DNA from: Anaerolineales bacterium
Lineage (GTDB): Bacteria; Chloroflexota; Anaerolineae; Anaerolineales; UBA4823
NCBI GenBank assembly: GCA_016929095.1
Contig: JAFGJM010000047.1
Span: 1-35,938, forward strand
Reading direction: 5' to 3'
Length of the DNA: 35,938 nucleotides
In this document: piece by piece, positions 1-6,549 of the stretch
Layout: each line of letters starts with the position of its first letter
How positions within the stretch are numbered: position 1 is the stretch's first letter
The notes under the pieces: model-generated
What the model was told of the DNA's origin: nothing
Database searches by the model: none
The model's input: only the letters and a program-made list of their open reading frames with translations
Translations under genes and position numbers: made by a program

Positions 1-352
1 ACCGATTACAAGAGTAAAAATTATTTTCTTAGTATCCATGATATGTATTATACCGATATCCACAAAAAAGATGCCATTGATTTTTGATGTAATAAATCAA
101 TGGAATTGAGTTGCGATGCCAAAATGAAAAATATCCGAGATACCTTTGTAGGGAAATATTTACACCCGTAATATAAAGAGACATACTCGTTAATGTAATA
201 CAAACAGATGAAATGAAAATTTCTCAATCAATCGTATAATATGAATGTTTTTTTTCATTACTTTTCCAAAATATCACTGAAATGTATAATGGGAGTGGGA
301 TTAGCGATAATTTTTACCGGAAATTCTTCAATCAGCAGCTTATTTACTCATA
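1..352. other. Gene-free AT-rich stretch at the window start
   Basis: I see no convincing coding region here. A short open frame from 241 to 456 overlaps the DUF503 gene in another frame and has no recognisable family. The stretch holds one perfect inverted repeat (listed separately). No tRNA-like fold or clear promoter with both boxes was found. The left neighbour lies outside the window. Confidence 0.6.
74..103. repeat. Perfect 10-bp inverted repeat (hairpin)
   Basis: CCATTGATTT at 74-83 is the exact reverse complement of AAATCAATGG at 94-103, with a 10-base loop. Read on the minus strand, the hairpin is followed four bases later by a run of six T, so it could stop transcription running leftwards. 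No minus-strand gene is visible to its right, so its role is unclear. Confidence 0.55.
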
Positions 353-640
353 ATGTCAATTGGATTACTAACCCTCCACATGAAATTACCTGGCTGTTCC
401 TCCCTCAAGGAGAAGCGCAGCCGAATAAAACCCCTCATCAGTCGCTTACATCGTGAGTTTAATGTATCCGTCGCTGAAATAGATTTCCATGATAGCTGGC
501 GCGATACAGTCATCGCCTGCGCCTTGGTCAGTAATAACCATGACCATACCCGGCAAGCTTTACAGGTAATCCCTGCCTGGGTAGCAAAATACTGGCAAGA
601 TCTGGAATTGGTGGATGATCATATCGAGCTAATAAATTAA
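353..640 (+). CDS. DUF503 family protein (YlxP-like)
   Basis: A 95-residue cytoplasmic protein matching the DUF503 family in full. It has the opening M-x-IGLL-x-L, the LPG-CSSLKEKRSRIKPL segment (about residues 12-28) and the FNVSVAEIDFHDSW core (about 37-50). In other bacteria the family (YlxP) often lies near rbfA/infB and has been linked to RNA or ribosome work, but no precise reaction is known. Here it is not next to those genes. The ATG at 353 fits the family N-terminus, although no strong ribosome binding site precedes it. The next gene lies 92 bases downstream and may be expressed separately. Confidence 0.85.
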   Translation: MSIGLLTLHMKLPGCSSLKEKRSRIKPLISRLHREFNVSVAEIDFHDSWRDTVIACALVSNNHDHTRQALQVIPAWVAKYWQDLELVDDHIELIN

Positions 641-680
641 ATTAACTAACAACCTTGAAACTTCCAAATTTTCTTATTAT

Positions 681-712
681 CTTATTGCCTGATTACCTTA
701 TTACCTGATTAC
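681..712. repeat. 16-bp tandem repeat, two copies
   Basis: CTTATTGCCTGATTAC (681-696) is followed directly by CTTATTACCTGATTAC (697-712). The copies differ at one base. A partial third copy (CTTATTAT) precedes them at 673-680. The array ends in a T-run just before the ribosome binding site of the SDR gene. Confidence 0.75.
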
Positions 713-732
713 TTTTTTTCACGGAGGATAAC

Positions 733-1524
733 ATGGATTTACAACTCAACGGAAAACGCGCTCTGGTCACCGGCGCCAGCCGCGGGTTAGGATATGCTGT
801 TGCCCTGGGTTTAGCTAAAGAAGGCTGTCATGTGGCTTTAAACAGCCGTAATGCAGAAAATGCTTCCCGGGCTGCCGATACGATCCATAAACAAACCGGT
901 AACCCAGTATTCACTGCCCCGGGAGATGTCAGTAACGCTTCCGATATTACAAAAATCGTGGAGCAAGCTGTCAAGACTCTGGGAGGTCTCGATATATTAA
1001 TGACCAATTCCGGAGGCCCGCCCGCCGGCGCATTCGAGAGTTTTGATGATGACGCCTGGCTCTCTGCCATTGAGCTGGTCTTTATGTCGCACATGCGCTT
1101 GATCCGGGCGGCTTTACCCCATTTACGCCAATCGAAAACAGCCAGTGTATTAACGCTCACTTCCTATTCCGTTAAGCAGCCCATCCCCGGCCTGGTGCTT
1201 TCCAACAGTATCCGTTCTGCTACGGTCGGATTGACGAAAACTTTAGCTTTGGAATTGGGTTCGGAAGGTATCCGTTTCAACTCGGTTTTACCCGGTTGGA
1301 CTGATACCGAAAGAGTTCAATATTTAATGGAACAAAGAGCCAAAACCAATAAAACGACCGTCGAAGATGAAATTGCCAAACAAATGAAAGATAGTCCCCT
1401 GGGGCGGATGGCCACTCCCCAGGAATTTGCCAACGTAGCTGTCTTTCTGATTTCACCGGCAGCTTCGTATATCACGGGATTGATGCTCACTGTGGACGGC
1501 GGAATGGTGAAGAGCACCCTTTAA
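733..1524 (+). CDS. SDR-family protein, BKR-like, atypical active site
   Basis: A 263-residue Rossmann-fold protein of the short-chain dehydrogenase/reductase superfamily. The nucleotide-binding motif TGASRGLG is at about residues 13-20, and NSGGPPAG at about 92-99 replaces the usual NNAG. The typical YxxxK pair is missing: aligned on the following GLTK, the Tyr position is Ser157 and the Lys position is Arg161, although Ser144 remains. This matches the subgroup annotated as beta-ketoacyl-ACP-reductase-like but lacking the catalytic tetrad. NAD(P) binding is therefore likely, while ordinary ketoreductase activity is doubtful. GGAGG lies six bases before the ATG at 733. The nuclease gene follows after 12 bases, suggesting one transcript. 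Confidence 0.85.
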   Translation: MDLQLNGKRALVTGASRGLGYAVALGLAKEGCHVALNSRNAENASRAADTIHKQTGNPVFTAPGDVSNASDITKIVEQAVKTLGGLDILMTNSGGPPAGAFESFDDDAWLSAIELVFMSHMRLIRAALPHLRQSKTASVLTLTSYSVKQPIPGLVLSNSIRSATVGLTKTLALELGSEGIRFNSVLPGWTDTERVQYLMEQRAKTNKTTVEDEIAKQMKDSPLGRMATPQEFANVAVFLISPAASYITGLMLTVDGGMVKSTL

Positions 1525-1536
1525 AGGATTGAAAAC

Positions 1537-2217
1537 ATGTCATCGTCTTGGAAACTCAGCCCTTCGGATTTAACATTTCTATGGGATGAATGCCCTCGCT
1601 GTTTTTACTTGAAAGTCGTGCATGGCATCAACCGTCCCTGGGGCGCTTTTCCAAAAATCTTCAACCGCATAGACAAGCTGATGAAGGCGCATTTTGAAGG
1701 CAAACCAGCCTCTCAAATTTCACCGATGCTGCCGGAGGGCATCGTACGCTTTGGTGAAAAGTGGGTTACTTCTGAGCCAATCCAATTACCGGGACATACT
1801 GCCACGTGTTTCATCAAGGGTAAATTCGATGTGGTCTTAGAATTCCATGACCACTCCTACGGTGTGGTTGATTTTAAAACCTCAGAAGCAAAGCCCGAAC
1901 ACATCCGATTCTACAGCCGCCAATTGCATGCCTATGCCTATGCGTTGGAAAACCCGGCTTCAGGGAAATTAAGCTTGCAACCCATAAACCGACTGGGATT
2001 GTTATGCGTCGAACCTGTTGAAATGGATCAGGTTGGAAAAGATCAACTTGCCTATGTGGGTAATGCAACCTGGTTAGAATGCCCCAAGGATAATCAGGGA
2101 TTTATGAAATTTCTGGATCAAGTGATCACATTACTTGAGTTGCCTTCTCCACCCGAACCCAATCCGAAATGTGGATGGTGCCAATATCGTGAAGCGGCTC
2201 GTGATCACGGGTTGTAG
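1537..2217 (+). CDS. PD-(D/E)XK nuclease superfamily protein, Cas4/RecB-like
   Basis: A 226-residue protein with the layout of single-domain RecB/Cas4-type nucleases. The likely metal-binding residues are Asp98 (GKFDVV) and the pair Asp112 and Lys114 in VVDFK, followed by a Gln129-x3-Tyr-like motif in the QLHAYAYALE helix. Cysteines at 19 and 22 near the N-terminus and 212 and 215 (CGWC) near the C-terminus could hold an iron-sulphur cluster, as in Cas4 and AddB-type nucleases. No CRISPR array or cas gene is in the window, so a CRISPR role is not supported. General DNA processing is the safer reading. It lies 12 bases after the SDR gene. Confidence 0.75.
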   Translation: MSSSWKLSPSDLTFLWDECPRCFYLKVVHGINRPWGAFPKIFNRIDKLMKAHFEGKPASQISPMLPEGIVRFGEKWVTSEPIQLPGHTATCFIKGKFDVVLEFHDHSYGVVDFKTSEAKPEHIRFYSRQLHAYAYALENPASGKLSLQPINRLGLLCVEPVEMDQVGKDQLAYVGNATWLECPKDNQGFMKFLDQVITLLELPSPPEPNPKCGWCQYREAARDHGL

Positions 2218-2294
2218 TAATTTCACCGATATCTGATTTTTTTATATCTTTTCTGATTTAATAATGCTTCTATTTCTCATATCGGGAGGAAATG

Positions 2295-3269
2295 ATGCAA
2301 AAGGATCATGAATGGTTACTCGAAGGAGATTCTTGGGTGGAATTCAACACTCGTAAGCATTTGCTGCGTCAACCGGACGAATCCCCTGAAGTAAAAGCAA
2401 CGCACAAACACATGATAGAAGACCCTCGCATTCGGCAGATTGTAACCGATTTACAGGTTTGGCCATGGGAAGCTTTGAAAAACCACAAAAGTGCCGGACA
2501 TCCCATCCATAAACTCACCTTCCTGGCAGATATTGGGTTGAAAATCGAAGACCCAGGCATGGAAAACATTATCATTCCCATCCTGGCGCATCAATCTTCT
2601 GAGGAATCTTTCCAATCATTGATGAATATTCCAACCCATTTCGGCGGCAGCGGCAAGGATCAATATTCATGGCTGCTGTGCGATACGCCTTTATTATGCT
2701 ACTCTCTGGCTAAACTAGGATTACATGATGATTCTCGGGTACTGAATGCTGTTCAGTACTTATCAGATTTGGTCAGAGAAAATGGTTGGCCTTGCGCCGG
2801 TTCAAAAGAAATGGGAAAATTTCGTGGCCCTGGTAAAAAAGAAGATCCCTGCCCTTTCGCCACCCTGATCATGTTAAAACTTCTTGCGCTTTATCCAGAG
2901 CGACATATGAGTGAGGCATCCCATTTCGGCGTAGAATGCCTTTTAGATATGTGGCAAAACAGCTACGAAAAGCATCCTTTCCTGTTCCATATGGGTACCG
3001 ATTTTCGTAAGTTAAAAGCACCTTTGGTATGGTTTGATATCCTACACGTTTTAGACGTGCTTTCCCAATATGATTTCGCCATACAAGATAACCGTTTTCA
3101 AGAAATGCTGGCAACCGTACGAGCGAAAGGAGATGATCGGGGTCGTTATACTCCCGAATCCATCTGGACTGTATGGAAAGGTTGGGATTTCGGACAAAAA
3201 CGCGAACCTTCGCGTTGGCTCACATTCGTCATGAGAAAAATAACCCAAAGAACTGAAGATCATGAATGA
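2295..3269 (+). CDS. Conserved hypothetical, prenyltransferase/squalene-cyclase-like alpha toroid
   Basis: About 324 residues, mostly helical, without signal peptide or membrane segment. The spacing of helices and the segments around WLLCDTPLLCYSLAKLG (about 127-143) and ENGWPCAGSKEMGKFRGPGKK (about 169-189) resemble the alpha/alpha-toroid repeats of prenyltransferases and terpene cyclases. The catalytic DxDD of squalene cyclases is not seen. I do not recognise a named family and do not propose a reaction. GGGAGGA at 2284-2290 leaves two bases to the ATG at 2292 and five to the ATG at 2295, so 2295 is preferred. The gap to the preceding gene is 77 bases. Confidence 0.6.
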   Translation: MQKDHEWLLEGDSWVEFNTRKHLLRQPDESPEVKATHKHMIEDPRIRQIVTDLQVWPWEALKNHKSAGHPIHKLTFLADIGLKIEDPGMENIIIPILAHQSSEESFQSLMNIPTHFGGSGKDQYSWLLCDTPLLCYSLAKLGLHDDSRVLNAVQYLSDLVRENGWPCAGSKEMGKFRGPGKKEDPCPFATLIMLKLLALYPERHMSEASHFGVECLLDMWQNSYEKHPFLFHMGTDFRKLKAPLVWFDILHVLDVLSQYDFAIQDNRFQEMLATVRAKGDDRGRYTPESIWTVWKGWDFGQKREPSRWLTFVMRKITQRTEDHE

Positions 3270-3419
3270 AATATACAACCCCAATTTATGATCCAAGAAA
3301 TCAGGTCAATTCATCTTAATGAATATCATATGCTTGCCACAGAAGCGAAAAATGAAATAAAATAAATCTATAGGTCTACCGGTAACATTTATAAACTATT
3401 AGTTAAAGGAGAAATGATC

Positions 3420-3851
3420 ATGTTGAAAGAATTCAAAGATTTTATCATGCGCGGCAATGTACTCGATCTGGCTGTTGCTGTTGTAATTGGTGCAGCCTTT
3501 GGAAATATCGTGACATCCTTCGTCAATGACATCATCATGCCTCCTATTGGGTTGCTGCTCGGAAACGTGGATTTTAGCAATTTATTCATCAACTTATCAG
3601 GGATGCCTTATCAAAGCCTGGCAGAAGCGCAAAATGCTGGTGCGCCGACTATCAATTATGGCTTATTTTTAAATACCATAATAAATTTTCTCATCATAGC
3701 CTTGGCAATATTCCTGGTCGTTCGAACAGCGAATCGATTGCAAAAACCCAAAGAAGCCCCGGCTGAACCTGCTACCAAAGACTGCCCCTTCTGTTTATCA
3801 TCCGTTCCCGAAAAAGCCACTCGCTGCCCGCATTGCACTTCCCAGTTATAG
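3420..3851 (+). CDS. mscL: Large-conductance mechanosensitive channel MscL with C-terminal zinc ribbon
   Basis: Forms a tension-gated pore in the cytoplasmic membrane that releases solutes on osmotic downshock. The N-terminal helix and first membrane segment ([20 protein letters not shown] and on, about residues 2-45) are typical, and a second membrane segment lies at about 82-103. The usual cytoplasmic helical tail is replaced or extended by a zinc ribbon with CPFC and CPHC knuckles ten residues apart (about 118-135). Total length is 143 residues. AAAGGAG at 3405-3411 lies eight bases before the ATG at 3420, which is preferred to the ATG at 3414, only two bases away. It appears to stand in its own unit, with 150 bases upstream. 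Confidence 0.93.
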   Translation: MLKEFKDFIMRGNVLDLAVAVVIGAAFGNIVTSFVNDIIMPPIGLLLGNVDFSNLFINLSGMPYQSLAEAQNAGAPTINYGLFLNTIINFLIIALAIFLVVRTANRLQKPKEAPAEPATKDCPFCLSSVPEKATRCPHCTSQL

Positions 3852-3876
3852 ATTTTTATTGAGCAGGATATGAGTT

Positions 3877-4452
3877 ATGGCCAAAGGAAAGATCATCTTC
3901 TTAAATGGCGCTTCAAATTCTGGAAAAGCTGCCATTGCCCGGCAATTACAGGAAATTCTGGAAGAACCATACTTATATTTCTCGATAGATTCCTTTCTCC
4001 ATGTTTTACCCGAAAAGTATATGTCAACTGCAGATAGTGAGCCATCCATCGAAAATGAAAAAGTTCTTTCCGAAATCATGCCCGGGATCATGTCAGCCAT
4101 CCATCAATCTATATGCATGTTTGCTTCACGTGGACACAATCTGATCGTCGATCATGTCTTGCAAAACCAGGATTGGTTAATCGAATGCATCCAATTATTG
4201 GAAAATTATCCGGTTTTATTCGTTGGGGTTCATTGTCGGGTAAAAGAACTTGATCGTCGTGAACGCCAGCGCAACATGGTACAGGGTCTGGCAAGGCAGC
4301 AATTTGAGATCGTCCACGCGCATGGTATTTATGACCTCGAAATCGATAGCGCCGACTATGACCCATTAGAGTGCGCCGAGCAAGTAAAAGAAGCGCTAGA
4401 AAAAGGTCTCTCCGGTAATGCGTTTTCCAGGTTGAAACAGGACCTGGTGTAA
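3877..4452 (+). CDS. Chloramphenicol phosphotransferase-like P-loop kinase
   Basis: A 191-residue P-loop kinase of the chloramphenicol 3-O-phosphotransferase (CPT) family. A Walker A-type loop GASNSGK spans residues 11-17, and the SIDSF segment places an acidic residue (Asp38) where CPT has its catalytic Asp. ELDRRERQRN (about 128-137) looks like the lid arginines. Members range from a true chloramphenicol kinase in Streptomyces to small-molecule kinases of unknown substrate, and resistance cannot be concluded from the sequence. It starts 25 bases after mscL and ends 19 bases before the YjjX-like gene, so it is probably co-transcribed with the latter. Confidence 0.8.
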   Translation: MAKGKIIFLNGASNSGKAAIARQLQEILEEPYLYFSIDSFLHVLPEKYMSTADSEPSIENEKVLSEIMPGIMSAIHQSICMFASRGHNLIVDHVLQNQDWLIECIQLLENYPVLFVGVHCRVKELDRRERQRNMVQGLARQQFEIVHAHGIYDLEIDSADYDPLECAEQVKEALEKGLSGNAFSRLKQDLV

Positions 4453-4471
4453 ATCATCACAATAATCACAC

Positions 4472-4999
4472 ATGAATATAATCGTTGCTTCTATAAACCC
4501 GGTTAAAATCCAGGCTGCTTTACTGGGTTTTCAACACATGTTTCCTAAAATACCCTTAGACATTCGAGGGATTTCGGTATCTTCGGGTGTATCCCGCCAA
4601 CCTATGTCGGATAACGAAACCTATCGAGGCGCAATCACACGTGCCCGCCAGGCAGCGTACATCGAACCTCAATCCGATTTTTGGGTAGGCATTGAGGGGG
4701 GTATCGAACCCATCGAAGATGAAATTTCTTCCTTTGCCTGGGTGGTTGTTTGCTCACAAAATCAAATGGGCAAAGGGCGCACCAGTACATTTTTTCTCCC
4801 CGAAAAGGTAGCTCAGTTGATCAACCAGGGTTATGAGCTGGGCGACGCGGATGATATCGTTTTTGGTCGTCAGAATTCTAAACAAGAAAATGGGGCGGTG
4901 GGACTTCTGACCGGCGACGTGATCGACCGGGTTGCACTATATGAACAAGCGGTGATTATGGCGCTTATTCCTTTTAAAAATACCGAACTATATCCATAA
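4472..4999 (+). CDS. yjjX: Inosine/xanthosine triphosphatase, YjjX/DUF84 family
   Basis: Hydrolyses non-canonical nucleotides such as ITP and XTP so that they are not built into nucleic acids (established for YjjX of E. coli). The 175-residue protein matches the family along its length: N-terminal VASINPVKIQAA (about 5-16), SVSSGVSRQPMSDNET (about 35-50), and VGIEGGIEP (about 72-80), which holds the acidic metal-binding residues. The C-terminal GAVGLLTGD motif (about 140-148) is also present. The short gap to the upstream P-loop kinase suggests a small nucleotide or small-molecule upkeep unit, which is an inference from position only. Confidence 0.88.
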   Translation: MNIIVASINPVKIQAALLGFQHMFPKIPLDIRGISVSSGVSRQPMSDNETYRGAITRARQAAYIEPQSDFWVGIEGGIEPIEDEISSFAWVVVCSQNQMGKGRTSTFFLPEKVAQLINQGYELGDADDIVFGRQNSKQENGAVGLLTGDVIDRVALYEQAVIMALIPFKNTELYP

Positions 5000-5055
5000 A
5001 AAAAGCAACTATATGTATATTTTGATTTTCTTTTTTGAATTCAAGGAATGCCGAA

Positions 5056-5490
5056 ATGCCACTGAAAATTAGAGATGCCTTACCCACTGATGCAGCGGCT
5101 GTTACCCGCCTGATGCAAGCCTTAGCACAAAGCGAAGACTATCCGAGTCCCATAACTGAAGCATATGTTCCCCATTTTTTATCCCATCCAGGGAGCGGCG
5201 CTCTTCTTGCAGAGTGGGAAGATCGCATTGTCGGTTTGCTTTGTTACACGCTTGTACCCAACCTTTTCCATGCCGGTGATTCTTGCCTGATCCAGGAGCT
5301 GGTCGTCGATAGCGAATATCGTGGTAAAAGTATTGGCAGGTCACTGATGTATGCAATCATAGAAATAGCAAAACAACACGATTGCAAGGAAATATCCATT
5401 TCTGCCATGCCGGACAACTTTATCGCCATCAATTTATACAAATCAGTCGGATTGACTGAAGAAGCCGTTTATTTAGAAACGCATTTATAA
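5056..5490 (+). CDS. GNAT family N-acetyltransferase
   Basis: A 144-residue acetyltransferase of the GNAT fold, transferring an acyl group from acyl-CoA to an unidentified amine. The acetyl-CoA pyrophosphate-binding motif is RGKSIGRSLM (about residues 98-107), preceded by the IQELVVD strand. The C-terminal NLYKSVGLTEE motif is also typical. A TTG-started reading frame from 5035 is open, but AAGGA at 5043-5047 sits eight bases before the ATG at 5056, giving MPLKIRDA, a normal GNAT start. The hydrolase gene begins 12 bases downstream. Confidence 0.87.
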   Translation: MPLKIRDALPTDAAAVTRLMQALAQSEDYPSPITEAYVPHFLSHPGSGALLAEWEDRIVGLLCYTLVPNLFHAGDSCLIQELVVDSEYRGKSIGRSLMYAIIEIAKQHDCKEISISAMPDNFIAINLYKSVGLTEEAVYLETHL

Positions 5491-5502
5491 TACAAAATAC
5501 AT

Positions 5503-6387
5503 ATGAAGCCTTTTAATTACCCTTTCCGCGGCGAAACAGACATCCTCAATGAAAAAACCAGAATGGGATTGCCGGGACAGTTCACCGAGCTTCCCGACGG
5601 TTTTGTACATTATGAACTGGTAGGACCATCGGATAGTCCAGTCGTAGTATTGGTGCATGGTTTTTCTGTCCCTTACTACATCTGGGACCCCACCATTACA
5701 GCGTTGACAAATGCCGGATTACGTGTTTTACGCTACGATTTATACGGCAGGGGTTATTCCGACCGTCCGGCATCAGACTATTCTCTTGACCTTTTCAATC
5801 GCCAGTTGCGCGGTCTATTAGAAAAGCTTGAAATTACAACCTCAATCGCCATTGCCGGCGTTTCGATGGGTGGGCCAATTGCAGCTTACTTCTCGATTCA
5901 AAACCCCGGCAGGGTACGGCGGTTGTGTTTGATCGACCCGGCAGGCTTTGGAGAAGCTAAATCTTTGAAAGCCAGTTTGATTATGGCGCCCCTATTAGGT
6001 GAAATATTGCTCGATATTTGGGGTGAAAATGTTCTGGTGGATGGATTAACCGATGATTTTTTCAGACCCGATTTATTTCCGGAATACCGGGAAAAATATC
6101 TTGAACCCATGAAATTCCGGGGCTTCAAACGCGCCCTGCTTTCCACAATCCGCCAGGGTGTGATTGAAGATCAGGTGTCGATTTACCGGAAGATCCACTC
6201 TTTACAAATTCCCGCTCTTATATTTTGGGGAAAATACGATAAAACTTTCCCGGTAAATATTACGGAACAGGTAAAATCCATTTTACCCGCCGCTGCTATT
6301 CATATAATCGATCATGCAGGCCACGTGCCCCATTATGAACAACCCGAAATCGTGAACCCGATCCTGACAACATTCTTCTCACCATAG
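5503..6387 (+). CDS. Alpha/beta hydrolase
   Basis: A 294-residue alpha/beta-hydrolase-fold protein, likely an esterase or C-C hydrolase of unknown substrate. The oxyanion-hole loop is VLVHGF (49-54), the nucleophile elbow GVSMGG holds Ser121, the acid is probably Asp246 (GKYDKTFP), and the base is His274 (HAGHVPH). A DLYGRGYSDRP segment (79-89) is typical of epoxide-hydrolase or MhpC-like members. No signal peptide is seen, so it should be cytoplasmic. It follows the GNAT gene by 12 bases and probably shares its transcript. Confidence 0.88.
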   Translation: MKPFNYPFRGETDILNEKTRMGLPGQFTELPDGFVHYELVGPSDSPVVVLVHGFSVPYYIWDPTITALTNAGLRVLRYDLYGRGYSDRPASDYSLDLFNRQLRGLLEKLEITTSIAIAGVSMGGPIAAYFSIQNPGRVRRLCLIDPAGFGEAKSLKASLIMAPLLGEILLDIWGENVLVDGLTDDFFRPDLFPEYREKYLEPMKFRGFKRALLSTIRQGVIEDQVSIYRKIHSLQIPALIFWGKYDKTFPVNITEQVKSILPAAAIHIIDHAGHVPHYEQPEIVNPILTTFFSP

Positions 6388-6460
6388 TCAATCACCCATT
6401 CCATACCTGTTTATCATAACCAATCGGCGTCCTAATCAGAGTAGCCAGCGCCAGGTCTGG

Positions 6461-6489
6461 TTGACACTCATCTCAAAATATCCTATACT
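6461..6489 (+). promoter_or_regulatory. Near-consensus sigma-70-type promoter
   Basis: TTGACA at 6461-6466 and TATACT at 6484-6489 are separated by exactly 17 bases. It lies 60 bases upstream of the LVIVD-repeat gene, pointing the right way. Confidence 0.8.
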
Positions 6490-6549
6490 GAAATTGAGCA
6501 TACTGTTTAGTAATTTAATACAGCCAGATGGGCGAAGAAAGGAATGGCG

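Noticed and set aside
241..456. 71-residue open frame at the left end
   Set aside because: It overlaps the well-supported DUF503 gene in another frame, has low-complexity content and matches no family.
1537..2217. Possible CRISPR locus because of the Cas4-like nuclease
   Set aside because: No repeat-spacer array and no other cas gene is found in the window.
3877..4452. Chloramphenicol resistance gene
   Set aside because: The family match is to a broad kinase group. Sequence alone does not support antibiotic activity, and no resistance or mobile-element context is present.
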